From an uncultured Bacilli bacterium (GTDB lineage Bacteria > Bacillota_I > Bacilli_A > RF39 > UBA660): DNA of 43,046 nucleotides. Numbering within the stretch: the first letter of the stretch is position 1; each line of letters opens with the position of its first letter. Below, piece by piece: positions 15,471 to 24,122 of the stretch. The notes below the pieces were generated by a model. That model was not told the origin of the DNA and did no database searches. It saw only the letters and a list, made by a program, of their open reading frames with translations. The translations under genes were made by a program, and so were the position numbers. The DNA lies in NCBI GenBank assembly GCA_944358825.1, contig CALVSA010000009.1, forward strand, positions 1-43,046, read 5' to 3'.

Positions 15471-16699
15471 TTAATTTTAATGGTTATTTGATAACTATCA
15501 GCTAAATCCATCTCCGTTGTTTCGATTTTAAATCCACTGTTTTCTAATGTTTTAATCATGTCTCTTGTATTATTTATCGCTATACTAATATTAGGTGTAT
15601 TATTAACTGGAGCTGTTGTAAATGCTTGCCCAAAGTTCATATTAGCGGGTTTTTCTTCAAGAGATGGGAAATATTGATTAGGTGGTGGAGATTGTTCTAT
15701 TTTTACAGTTGGTATCTTTGGTTCTTCAACTACTGGTTTCTCTTCTACTTTTAATAAACTATCAAAATTTGGAAGAGTTGGATTTGCCTCATTATTTGTA
15801 TTTTGACTACCTGTAGCATTTGGTATGAAGCTACTACTAAAATCAAAAGTTGAAGTAGGATTTGGGGTAGATGTAGATACTGATTTTGGTGGTTCATTAA
15901 CAAGTGGTGAGGTAGGTACATCTAAATTTGGATCGCTTAATGTTCCTAAATCAAAGCTATCAGTGGTAAAGTTTGCAAAATCCAATGATTGTTGATCGTT
16001 GTAAGTTGGCATTCCATTTATTTGACTATTAAAACTATTTATGTTATTACTAGGAGTTGTCGTATTTTGATTAAATCCATTCATATTATTCTCTCCCATC
16101 ATACTTTTTATTAGTTCATCTGTATCTTTTACTGTTAGGCGCTCTTTAATGATTCTGTTTAAAACTTCTCTTTGCTTTCCTGGTTCGTCTTTTAATTGCA
16201 ATAAACTTCTAGCATGTCTTTCTGATATAGAATTATTCATGAGTGCTTCTTGGGTATCTGGTAATAAATTTAAAAGACGAAGTTTATTGGCAATTGTTGA
16301 TTGATTTTTTCCCATTTTAATTGCTAATTGTTCTTGAGTATAATTTCCTAAATCCAATAATTTTTTATATGACTTTGCTTCTTCGATTGCTGTTAAGTCT
16401 TTTCTTTGGATATTTTCTATAATTGCTAGTTCTGCACTAGTTTGATCATCTAAATTAACTAATATTGCAGGAACTTCTGATAAACCCGCGATTGTAGCAG
16501 CTTTATATCTTCTTTCACCCGCTATTATTTCGTATTTGTCTCCTAATGGTCTTAATATTAAAGGTTGTAATATTCCATACATTTTAATTGAATTAGCTAA
16601 ATCATTTAAAGCTTCTTCATCAAATGATATTCGTGGTTGAAATCTATTTGGAATAATACTATTTAAACTGATTTTAACTACTTCTTTTCCTGTTTCCAT
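15461..16699 (-). CDS. noc: ParB/Noc family CTPase DNA-binding protein, Noc-like
   Basis: 412 residues. The N-terminal CTP-binding ParB domain has IIPNRFQPR (15-23), GERRYKAA (61-68) and ENIQRKDLTAIEEA (95-108). The helix-turn-helix spans about 118-165. The C-terminal dimer domain (about 370-412; NTRDMIKTLENSG, ADSYQITIKINKN) resembles Bacillus Noc, not Spo0J. Four positions that separate ParB (R,T,A,G) from Noc (Q,K,K,R) read Gln133, Lys139, Asn144, Arg161, which is mostly Noc type. Unlike Bacillus Noc there is no amphipathic membrane helix at the N-terminus, and a linker of about 165 residues rich in Asn, Pro, Ser and Thr separates the DNA-binding and dimer domains. It lies near mnmE-mnmG-rsmG as in Bacillus, but no soj-spo0J pair follows. 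Palindromes of the Noc type occur at 37551 and 42161-42401. Confidence 0.85.
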   Translation of the reverse strand: METGKEVVKISLNSIIPNRFQPRISFDEEALNDLANSIKMYGILQPLILRPLGDKYEIIAGERRYKAATIAGLSEVPAILVNLDDQTSAELAIIENIQRKDLTAIEEAKSYKKLLDLGNYTQEQLAIKMGKNQSTIANKLRLLNLLPDTQEALMNNSISERHARSLLQLKDEPGKQREVLNRIIKERLTVKDTDELIKSMMGENNMNGFNQNTTTPSNNINSFNSQINGMPTYNDQQSLDFANFTTDSFDLGTLSDPNLDVPTSPLVNEPPKSVSTSTPNPTSTFDFSSSFIPNATGSQNTNNEANPTLPNFDSLLKVEEKPVVEEPKIPTVKIEQSPPPNQYFPSLEEKPANMNFGQAFTTAPVNNTPNISIAINNTRDMIKTLENSGFKIETTEMDLADSYQITIKINKN

Positions 16700-16724
16700 C
16701 TTATCCCTCTTCTCATACTTTTCT

Positions 16725-16730
16725 ATTATA
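16725..16730 (-). promoter_or_regulatory. -10 box upstream of noc
   Basis: TATAAT on the - strand, 25 bases before the ATG. AGAGGG serves as ribosome binding site. No clear -35 box. Confidence 0.4.
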
Positions 16731-16791
16731 ATGATACTATATTTTTCTTGTTTTTACAAGTATTTTTATTATTTTACTGATTTTCTTCTTT

Positions 16792-17652
16792 TTATGTATT
16801 ATCACTTTTTCTTACATATTCTCCCAAATATGTAATTTCTGAATTAATATTAGCATAATTAGTGGCAATAACCCATACGTGATATGTTTGATCAGAATTT
16901 ATCTGTATTTCTTCTTTTGGTGTGAATTGTTCAACTGTGGTAGGAGGATAGGTTGTATTTGAAACATAGTAAAGTATATCCCTGATTCCACTTTCGTTAT
17001 CTTCAAAAATAGCATCAAAATCATTATTAGACATATCAGCATTTATATAAGTAGGAGCAGTTGTATCTATTAATATTTCAAAGTTTTTAGTATATATTGA
17101 TCCATCTTCTAATACTAAATTTATAGTATATGTATCATTTTTATTCTCATCTGCTTTTATAATTAAGTTTTCTGTTATTATTGGTTGTGAATTAAGTGTT
17201 ATATACATACTACTTATATTAATAGGAGCTTGATTGTTTTTAAAGTATACATCTACTTTTACATCAGAAGAAGTCCATGTATTTTCTCTATATTCTGTAT
17301 TATCTGATACATTTGTCATTTTTATTTGTATTATTGGTACTTTTTTTAATTCTTCATTTAAGTTACAATTTTCTTCTTCTATAAAATTTGCTTTATCTTG
17401 ATATATTTCTATTACTTGACAATCTCTATTTTTCTTTAGTAAAAGTGTTTTATTATCTTTTATATATCCATAATGATATAAAGTACCAATGGTAGTTTTA
17501 CTATATAAACCATCTAAATCTTTATACCACTCTAAACTGGCATTTAGTATATCTTCATTATTTTTATTACTGTAACAAACTCCATAAACTATAGTTGCAA
17601 CGAATATTAAAATTACTACTATTAACATTGGTATTAATATTTTCTTTTTCAT
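16792..17652 (-). CDS. Membrane-anchored extracytoplasmic protein with Ig-like domain (paralogue 1)
   Basis: 286 residues, function not recognised. One N-terminal membrane segment (about 5-26) with the rest outside. The region after it (SLEWYKDLDGLYSKTTIGTLYHYGYI) is shared with the neighbouring paralogue, as are two cysteines (CQVIEI and ENCNLNEE, about residues 79 and 97) that could form a disulfide. The C-terminal half is beta-rich with DTTAPTYI and WVIATN, like bacterial Ig-like modules. The product is about 30 residues shorter than its paralogue because it lacks the Lys-rich N-terminal tail. Confidence 0.65.
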   Translation of the reverse strand: MKKKILIPMLIVVILIFVATIVYGVCYSNKNNEDILNASLEWYKDLDGLYSKTTIGTLYHYGYIKDNKTLLLKKNRDCQVIEIYQDKANFIEEENCNLNEELKKVPIIQIKMTNVSDNTEYRENTWTSSDVKVDVYFKNNQAPINISSMYITLNSQPIITENLIIKADENKNDTYTINLVLEDGSIYTKNFEILIDTTAPTYINADMSNNDFDAIFEDNESGIRDILYYVSNTTYPPTTVEQFTPKEEIQINSDQTYHVWVIATNYANINSEITYLGEYVRKSDNT

Positions 17653-17705
17653 TTGATCACCTTTATCTTTATATAATCTTTATACTTATATATTTTTATA
17701 ATATA

Positions 17706-17714
17706 ATTATATCA
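17706..17714 (-). promoter_or_regulatory. Extended -10 promoter of paralogue 1
   Basis: TGATATAAT on the - strand, about 54 bases upstream of the start codon. Confidence 0.45.
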
Positions 17715-17730
17715 TATTTTTTTAAATTAT

Positions 17731-17759
17731 TAAAAAAAGCTCTACTTCGAACTTTTTTG
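17731..17759. terminator. Terminator after paralogue 2
   Basis: On the - strand AAAAAAGTTC, a 6-base loop and GAGCTTTTTTT pair with one G-T; T runs exist on both strands. Confidence 0.65.
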
Positions 17760-17775
17760 TTTATGTTGTTTTTAG

Positions 17776-18729
17776 CTATTTTTTGCTAAATTCACCTAAT
17801 TTGACAAAATCAGCATGAATTCCTGCATTATTTATAGCTGTTGCCCAAATGTAATATGTGGTATCATTATTAATTTCTATATTTTCTTTAAGTTCAAATT
17901 GCTCTATTTTGGTAGGAGCATATTCTGTGTTTGAAACATAATAAAGTATTTCACTTATATTGCTTTCTTTATCCTCAAAATAAGCATTATAATCATTATC
18001 AGTAACTTTTATGTCTGTTAATTCTGGTTTTGTTTTATCTATCATAAGTGTAAAATCTTTACTGTAAACTGATCCATCGTTTAACATTAAATTAACTGTA
18101 TATATATCATTAATATTACTATCTGATGATATAATTAAACTATTATCGTTGCTATTTTCTTGATAATTTTTTGTTAAATAAATGCGATTTATATCACTTT
18201 GTTTAACATTATTGTTTTTGTAACTAAGTTCTATTTTTATATCTGAGGAAGTCCAAGTATTTGGATCATATTTTGAATTATCATTAGTTTTTATTAAATC
18301 AAGCATGATAGTTGGAACTTTTTCCATTTCTTCGTTTAAATTGCAATTATTATTGTTAGTTATAACTACTTTATCATCTTTTATTTCTATTACTTGACAA
18401 GATATATCTTTTTTAATAAATAATGATTTATTACTGTTAATATATCCGTTTTGATATAAAGCTCCAATTGTTGTTTTGTTATATATTTTATTTTGATCGT
18501 TATACCATGATAAAGTAGCATTTTTTATTTTGTTATTATTAGTTATACTTAATACAATACAAATAATTAGGATTATTATAATTAAAAATATTAATGATAT
18601 AGTAATTATTCTTTTTTTGTTAACTTCTTTTAATTCTGTTTCTTTATTTTTTATATTTTCTTTTTCACTAGTATTTTTCTTTTTAGTAGTTTTAACATTA
18701 CTTTTTTTTGCTTCATTTTTATTTGCCAT
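17776..18729 (-). CDS. Membrane-anchored extracytoplasmic protein with Ig-like domain (paralogue 2)
   Basis: 317 residues, function not recognised. A Lys/Glu-rich cytosolic tail of about 40 residues precedes one membrane helix (about 42-64). The outer part parallels the neighbouring gene throughout: ATLSWYNDQNKIYNKTTIGALYQNGYI, paired Cys in CQVIEI and NNCNLNEE, TWTSSDIKIELSYKNN, MIDKTKPELTDI, YYVSNTEYAPTKIEQF. Tandem duplication with divergence is clear. Each copy has its own promoter and ribosome binding site. The position between rsmG and noc, where Bacillus has nothing comparable, makes it a lineage-specific insertion. Confidence 0.65.
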   Translation of the reverse strand: MANKNEAKKSNVKTTKKKNTSEKENIKNKETELKEVNKKRIITISLIFLIIIILIICIVLSITNNNKIKNATLSWYNDQNKIYNKTTIGALYQNGYINSNKSLFIKKDISCQVIEIKDDKVVITNNNNCNLNEEMEKVPTIMLDLIKTNDNSKYDPNTWTSSDIKIELSYKNNNVKQSDINRIYLTKNYQENSNDNSLIISSDSNINDIYTVNLMLNDGSVYSKDFTLMIDKTKPELTDIKVTDNDYNAYFEDKESNISEILYYVSNTEYAPTKIEQFELKENIEINNDTTYYIWATAINNAGIHADFVKLGEFSKK

Positions 18730-18751
18730 GACATTCCTCCTATTTTACTAA

Positions 18752-18760
18752 ATTATATCA
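18752..18760 (-). promoter_or_regulatory. Extended -10 promoter of paralogue 2
   Basis: TGATATAAT on the - strand, about 23 bases before the start codon and next to an AGGAGG. Confidence 0.5.
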
Positions 18761-18773
18761 TATTTTTTATTTG

Positions 18774-19475
18774 TTATATATCTTTTTCTTTAATTTTATT
18801 ATAATTTCTTGGATAAATAGGATTAGTTTCTTTTAATTTTTCATACATTATTAATGTTCTTTTACTAACTTCTATTGGTAAGAAAAACTCTATTTTATTT
18901 ATTTGTTTTATTTCTAATTTTTCATAATAATTATCAATATTTTCAATTTCTTTTTCAATATTACTTTTTAGAGGAACGAAAAATCCTTTTACTTTTACTA
19001 ATGGTATAGCATATTCAAGTAAATGTTTTAATGGAGCAACTGCACGAGCAGTTACTATATCAAAAACTTCACGATTATCTTTGGCATAAATTTCTGCTCT
19101 TGTGTTTATTACTTTGATTTTTTCTAGTTTAAGTTCGTTTATAACTAATTTTAAAAACTCACATTTTTTATTAGTTGCTTCAATTAATGTTACATCTAAT
19201 TTAGGAAAAACTATTTTTAAAACTAAGCCAGGAAATCCTGCACCTGTGCCTAAATCACATAATTTTTGTTTATCTAATTTTATTATTTTTGTAATTGTTA
19301 AACTATCATAGAAATGTTTTAAATATATATCTTCTTCTTTAGTAATAGCTGTTAAATTATATTTTTTATTTTCTGTTTGTAATAAATTCATATATATATT
19401 TAATTGTTCTAACTTTTTTTCATCAATTTCTATATTTAGTTCTTTTACTTTCTTTATAAATAATTCTTTATTCAT
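18774..19475 (-). CDS. rsmG: 16S rRNA (guanine-527 N7) methyltransferase RsmG
   Basis: 233 residues. The SAM-binding motif LCDLGTGAGFPGLVLKI lies near residue 88, preceded by the family signature YNLTAITKEEDIYLKHFYDSL (about 39-59) and followed by VTARAVAPLKHLLEYA. It methylates G527 of 16S rRNA. It overlaps mnmG by 8 bases and ends the mnmE-mnmG-rsmG operon, the conserved origin-proximal order. Confidence 0.96.
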   Translation of the reverse strand: MNKELFIKKVKELNIEIDEKKLEQLNIYMNLLQTENKKYNLTAITKEEDIYLKHFYDSLTITKIIKLDKQKLCDLGTGAGFPGLVLKIVFPKLDVTLIEATNKKCEFLKLVINELKLEKIKVINTRAEIYAKDNREVFDIVTARAVAPLKHLLEYAIPLVKVKGFFVPLKSNIEKEIENIDNYYEKLEIKQINKIEFFLPIEVSKRTLIMYEKLKETNPIYPRNYNKIKEKDI

Positions 19476-21309
19476 TATAATACTTCCTTAAATAAACCAT
19501 TAATATTGATATATCAGAAGGATTAACTCCACTTATTCTAAGGGCTTGACCAATTGTTTTTGGTCTTACTTCGTTTAGTTTTTGGCGAGCTTCAGTTGCA
19601 AGATTATTTACTTTGTTATAATCAATATCATTTGGAATTTGTTTTTCTTCATTTTTTAACATTTTTTCTGCTTCTCTTTTTACTTTTTGAATATATCCAT
19701 CATACTTGACTTGAATTTCTACTTGTTCTATTACTTCTTCTTCGTAAGTTAAATTATTATTTTTATTTAGGATTTCAGATAGAGAAGTTGATGGCGTTTT
19801 TAAATAGTCATATATTGTTATACTAGTTTTTTTATTGTTTTGCGTAATTGTTATTTTAGTGTTTTTTATCTCATCTGTTAATTTCTTGATGTTTTCTTTT
19901 TTATTTAGAAGTTTTTGATATTTTTCTTCATTAATTAATCCAACTTGATATCCATATTCTCTTAGGCGAAGGTCTGCATTATCATGACGAAGAAGTAATC
20001 GATATTCTGCTCTTGATGTTAGCATACGATACGGTTCTTTTGTTCCTTTTGTTACTAAATCGTCTATTAATACGCCAATATACGCTTCATTTCTTTTTAG
20101 TATAAGTGGTTCTTTGTTTCTTAATTTTAATGATGCATTAATACCAGCGATTAATCCTTGAGCCGCGGCTTCTTCATAACCACTTGTTCCATTTATTTGA
20201 CCAGCGGTAAATAGGTTTTCTATTACTTTGGTTTCTAAAGATGCGTTTATTTGTGTAGGATAAATAGCATCATATTCTATTGCGTAAGCATATCTTAGAA
20301 TTTTAGCGTTTTCTAAACCTGGTAGACTTTTGACCATTTGCTCTTGAACATCTTTTGGCATACTTGTTGAAAAACCTTGAATATATATATCATCATAATA
20401 TAGGCTTTCTGGTTCTAAAAATAATTGATGTCTTTCTTTATCAGAGAATCTAACTAATTTATCTTCTATTGAAGGACAATATCTTGGACCAATACCTGTT
20501 ATATCATCTAATCCGCCATACATAGCTGATTTATTTAAATTGTTTAAAATAATTTTGTGTGTTTCTGGGGTTGTATAAATTAAATGACAAGGAACTTGAT
20601 TATTTACATCATATATGGGTTTTATATCATGAGAAAATGTATAGCTTTTTGGATCACCATTTTCTATTTTAGTCTTACTAAAGTCGATTGTGTCTTTAGC
20701 AATTCTTGGGGGAGTTCCTGTTTTTAGTCTTAATATTTTAAAACCATAATCTCTTAATTTGTCTGATAGGTGTTGACTTGGTTTTTCATCATGTGGTCCA
20801 CTTCTTGTTCTAGTGTTTCCGATTAATATATCTGATTTTAAATAAGTACCTGTTGTCAAAATAACTATTTTAGATTCTATTTTTTCTAGTTTATCTGTAA
20901 TTATTCCTTTTACTTTCTTATTTTCTATTATCAAATCTTCAACCATTGCTTCTTTTATATCTAAATTGGCTTGATTTTTTAATACTTTTTGCATTTCTTT
21001 TGGATAAGTTATTTTATCTGCTTGAGCGCGAAGACTTCTTACTGCTGGTCCTTTAGAGGAGTTTAACATTTTCATTTGAATTAATGTTTTATCAGCATTA
21101 ATTCCCATTTCTCCTCCTAGTGCATCTATTTCACGAACTATTATTCCTTTAGCGGATCCTCCAATTGAGGGATTACATGGCATAGTTGCTATGTTTTCTA
21201 TTCTTCCTGTTATTAATAGAGTTTTGTGTCCTAAACGGGCAGTTGCAAGAGCTGATTCTACTCCGGCGTGTCCTCCACCAACGACAATTACTTCATAATT
21301 ATTGTTCAT
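19468..21309 (-). CDS. mnmG: tRNA uridine-5-carboxymethylaminomethyl modification enzyme MnmG
   Basis: About 613 residues. The FAD-binding motif VVGGGHAGVESALATARLG opens the protein. MPCNPSIGGSAKGIIVREIDALGG, RTRSGPHDEKPSQHLS and GYEEAAAQGLIAGINA are family hallmarks. With MnmE it builds the cmnm5 group on the wobble uridine of several tRNAs. The start is the ATG at 21309; the longer frame to 21342 overlaps mnmE without a better ribosome binding site. Overlaps rsmG. Confidence 0.97.
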   Translation of the reverse strand: MNNNYEVIVVGGGHAGVESALATARLGHKTLLITGRIENIATMPCNPSIGGSAKGIIVREIDALGGEMGINADKTLIQMKMLNSSKGPAVRSLRAQADKITYPKEMQKVLKNQANLDIKEAMVEDLIIENKKVKGIITDKLEKIESKIVILTTGTYLKSDILIGNTRTRSGPHDEKPSQHLSDKLRDYGFKILRLKTGTPPRIAKDTIDFSKTKIENGDPKSYTFSHDIKPIYDVNNQVPCHLIYTTPETHKIILNNLNKSAMYGGLDDITGIGPRYCPSIEDKLVRFSDKERHQLFLEPESLYYDDIYIQGFSTSMPKDVQEQMVKSLPGLENAKILRYAYAIEYDAIYPTQINASLETKVIENLFTAGQINGTSGYEEAAAQGLIAGINASLKLRNKEPLILKRNEAYIGVLIDDLVTKGTKEPYRMLTSRAEYRLLLRHDNADLRLREYGYQVGLINEEKYQKLLNKKENIKKLTDEIKNTKITITQNNKKTSITIYDYLKTPSTSLSEILNKNNNLTYEEEVIEQVEIQVKYDGYIQKVKREAEKMLKNEEKQIPNDIDYNKVNNLATEARQKLNEVRPKTIGQALRISGVNPSDISILMVYLRKYYNE

Positions 21310-21326
21310 ATTTTCACTTCTTTCTT

Positions 21327-22679
21327 TTATTTTCCTAGACAAAATCTAGAAAATAATTCATCTATTAATTCTTCACTATATGTTTGACCGATTATTTCTC
21401 CTAATGTTTCCCATGCATTTCTTAATTCTATTTCTACTATATCAATTGGAGTATTTATATTAATATTGTTTATGGCATTTTCAATATAAGTAAATGATTT
21501 TTTTAACAACGATATACTTCTAGCACTGCTTAAATAAGTTAAGTCTTTAGTATGTAAATTGCCTAAATTAAACATATTAATAATGGTAGTTTTTATTTCA
21601 TCAATACCTGTGTTTTTTAAGATACTAATATTTATGTAGTTTTTTATTTCTTTTGGAATGGTTAATTTATTTTCTAAATCTATTTTGTTGATTACTATGA
21701 TGTGTTTTTTATCTTTTATTTTATTATAAATATCTATATCTTCTTTAGATATTGGTTCATTATTATTTAGCATATATATTATTAAATCAGCTTTATCTAT
21801 GGTATTTAGACTTTTATCTACTCCTATTTTTTCGACAATATTACTTGTCTTTCTGATACCTGCAGTATCTATTATTGTAACTGGAATACCTGATATAGAT
21901 AAATTTCCTTCAACTATGTCTCTTGTTGTTCCTTCAATATCTGTAACGATTGCTTTTTCTTCTTCCAACAGATTATTTAAAAGACTACTTTTTCCTACGT
22001 TTGGACGACCAATGATGGCTACTTTTAGACCTTCACTTATAATTTTTCCATCTTCTGATTCTTTTATTATTGTTAATAAATCTTTTTGAAATTGTTCTAT
22101 GTCTTTTTTAATTTTATCATTGGTAAGATTTTCTATATCTTCATATTCAGGATAATCAATATTTACTTCAATATTTGCTATTATTTGAACTAATTTGTCT
22201 CTTAAATCAGTAATTAAATTAGACACTTTTCCACTTAATTGATTAATTGATAATTCTCTTGCAGTTTGTGTTTTTGCTTCAATTAAATTCATAATGCCAT
22301 CTGCTTCGACTAAATCAATACGTCCGTTTAAAAATGCTCTTTTACTAAATTCTCCTGGGTCCGCTAGTCGAGCTCCATTTAATAGAAGTAATTCTAATAC
22401 TTTATTAGTTGTAGCTATTCCACCATGGGTGTTTATTTCTACAACATCTTCTTTAGTAAAGGTTTTGGGAGCTTTCATTATACTTACTAATACTTCATCG
22501 ATTATTTTATCATTTTCTACTATATGTCCATAGTGAATGGTATGACTTTCTTGTTTTTTTAAATCTTTTCCTTTAAATATTTTATTAACAATCTCTATTG
22601 CGTCTGTTCCACTTACTCTAATTATTGATATTGCGCTTGGTCCTAATGCAGTTGAAATGGCTGTAATTGTATCATTCAT
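21327..22679 (-). CDS. mnmE: tRNA modification GTPase MnmE
   Basis: 450 residues. The N-terminal THF-binding domain starts NDTITAISTALGPSAISIIRVSG. The inserted G domain has GRPNVGKSSLLN (about 223), DIEGTTRD and DTAG, with NKID. The protein ends with the catalytic FCLGK. It is the GTPase partner of MnmG, encoded 17 bases downstream. An extended -10 box lies just upstream. Confidence 0.97.
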   Translation of the reverse strand: MNDTITAISTALGPSAISIIRVSGTDAIEIVNKIFKGKDLKKQESHTIHYGHIVENDKIIDEVLVSIMKAPKTFTKEDVVEINTHGGIATTNKVLELLLLNGARLADPGEFSKRAFLNGRIDLVEADGIMNLIEAKTQTARELSINQLSGKVSNLITDLRDKLVQIIANIEVNIDYPEYEDIENLTNDKIKKDIEQFQKDLLTIIKESEDGKIISEGLKVAIIGRPNVGKSSLLNNLLEEEKAIVTDIEGTTRDIVEGNLSISGIPVTIIDTAGIRKTSNIVEKIGVDKSLNTIDKADLIIYMLNNNEPISKEDIDIYNKIKDKKHIIVINKIDLENKLTIPKEIKNYINISILKNTGIDEIKTTIINMFNLGNLHTKDLTYLSSARSISLLKKSFTYIENAINNININTPIDIVEIELRNAWETLGEIIGQTYSEELIDELFSRFCLGK

Positions 22680-22706
22680 AAAGTTGCTCCTTTCTTTGAA
22701 TTTATT

Positions 22707-22715
22707 ATTATATCA
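22707..22715 (-). promoter_or_regulatory. Extended -10 promoter of mnmE-mnmG-rsmG
   Basis: TGATATAAT on the - strand, overlapping the end of the tetR gene; AAAGGAGC follows as ribosome binding site. Confidence 0.55.
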
Positions 22716-23273
22716 TAATTTTATTTTGTTATCATTTATTTCTATTGCTTTTGATGATATTTGAAATACTAAGTTTGAAAAATCAGTCGTACTAATATTA
22801 AAATCGTTATTAATCCATTCTTTTACTAATCCAATAACTCCACTTATGCAGTATATATAACTATATTTTTCAATTTTTTTATTAGAATTTCGGTAAGTAT
22901 ATTTTTTCATAACTGTTTCTATTAATTTTTGGTTAAAATCATTATTACTATTTTGAATTATTAGTATTTTAAATAAGCGATGATTTTCTTTTACATAAGA
23001 AAAAAAGCTTTCAAGAGTTTTTATAAATTCTTGATCTTGTTTATCAATTGGTAACTCCTTTGATAGAGGAGGGAGTTGATTTAATACATCATCTTCTATT
23101 TCGTGTATTAAGTCAATAGTTGTATCATAATATGCATAGAAAGTTGATCGATTTACATCAGCATATTTACATATATCAGTAACTGTTATTTTATTAATTG
23201 GTCTATTTTCTAGTAATTCTAGCATTGCGTCTTTTATCATTTTTTTAGTTATTTTTACACGACGATTATCCAT
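22713..23273 (-). CDS. TetR/AcrR family transcriptional regulator
   Basis: 186 residues. The N-terminal TetR helix-turn-helix covers about 8-55 (KKMIKDAMLELLENRPINKITVTDICKYADVNRSTFYAYYDTTIDLI). The C-terminal ligand domain looks like the DhaS/TetR_C_8 type (GVIGLVKEWINNDFNIS). It is divergent from the ABC transporter genes, with a 140-base spacer holding an inverted repeat over the transporter promoter, so it most likely represses that operon. Ligand unknown. Confidence 0.88.
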   Translation of the reverse strand: MDNRRVKITKKMIKDAMLELLENRPINKITVTDICKYADVNRSTFYAYYDTTIDLIHEIEDDVLNQLPPLSKELPIDKQDQEFIKTLESFFSYVKENHRLFKILIIQNSNNDFNQKLIETVMKKYTYRNSNKKIEKYSYIYCISGVIGLVKEWINNDFNISTTDFSNLVFQISSKAIEINDNKIKL

Positions 23274-23334
23274 TTTTTTCTCCTTTTTTATACAATATGT
23301 TTATAATTGTTGGAATTTAAACATTTTTTTAAAT

Positions 23335-23371
23335 ATTGTTTGTTGTTTTTTAAACAATCTGTTGGTATAAT
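23335..23371 (+). promoter_or_regulatory. ABC transporter promoter with overlapping inverted repeat (probable TetR operator)
   Basis: TTGTTT (23343-23348), a 17-base spacer and TATAAT (23366-23371). ATTGTTT (23335-23341) and AAACAAT (23352-23358) form an inverted repeat spanning the -35 box. Operator function is inferred from the divergent tetR gene. Confidence 0.5.
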
Positions 23372-23413
23372 GATATCATAGGTAAGAATTAATGTCAATT
23401 ATAGGAGGGATGT

Positions 23414-24118
23414 ATGAAAGATTTTATTACTTTTAGAAATGTTGATAAAGTTTATGATAGTGGTGATGTTAAAACGTTAGCTCTTAAAAATGCAAGTTTT
23501 AAAATTAATAAAGGTGAATTTTGTATTATAGTTGGAGAATCGGGAGCAGGGAAGACGACTCTTCTAAATATTTTGGGAGGTATGGATACTTTAACTGATG
23601 GTAAAGTTTTAGTTGATAAGGAAGATATTTCTACTTATAATAATAAAAAACTGACTAATTATCGTCGAAATGATGTTGGTTTTGTTTTTCAATTTTACAA
23701 TTTAATTCCTAATTTGACAGCACTTGAAAATGTAGAGATAGCCGCTCAATTATGTAAAGATTCTCTTGATTCAAAAAAAGTTTTAGAACAAGTTGGTCTT
23801 AAAAATAAAGCAAGAAATTTTCCCGCTCAATTATCTGGTGGAGAACAGCAAAGAGTAGCCATTGCTAGGGCGCTTGCTAAAAATCCTAAGTTACTTTTAT
23901 GTGATGAACCTACTGGAGCGCTAGATTATAAGACAGGAAAATCAATTTTAAAACTACTACAAGATACTTGTCATAAAACAGGCATGACTGTTATTGTTAT
24001 TACTCATAATAAAGCTATTTGTCCAATGGCCGATCGTATTATCCATGTTAAAAGCGGTAAAATCGATAGTGTTGAGATAAATAACAATATTGTTCCTGTT
24101 GAAAATATTGAGTGGTGA
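23414..24118 (+). CDS. ABC transporter ATP-binding protein, MacB/LolD type
   Basis: 234 residues. Walker [13 protein letters not shown] near residue 37, Q-loop [17 protein letters not shown] (about 92), signature [15 protein letters not shown] (about 137), Walker [17 protein letters not shown] (about 156) and His switch ITHN. The extended signature and ENV segment define the MacB/LolD/FtsE group, which drives FtsX-type permeases in mechanotransmission rather than classical transport. An AGGAGG lies before the ATG. The FtsX permease follows 4 bases after its stop. Confidence 0.94.
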   Translation: MKDFITFRNVDKVYDSGDVKTLALKNASFKINKGEFCIIVGESGAGKTTLLNILGGMDTLTDGKVLVDKEDISTYNNKKLTNYRRNDVGFVFQFYNLIPNLTALENVEIAAQLCKDSLDSKKVLEQVGLKNKARNFPAQLSGGEQQRVAIARALAKNPKLLLCDEPTGALDYKTGKSILKLLQDTCHKTGMTVIVITHNKAICPMADRIIHVKSGKIDSVEINNNIVPVENIEW

Positions 24119-24122
24119 TATT

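Noticed and set aside
22294..22533. 79-codon + strand frame
   Set aside because: Antisense to mnmE with no start signal or family resemblance.
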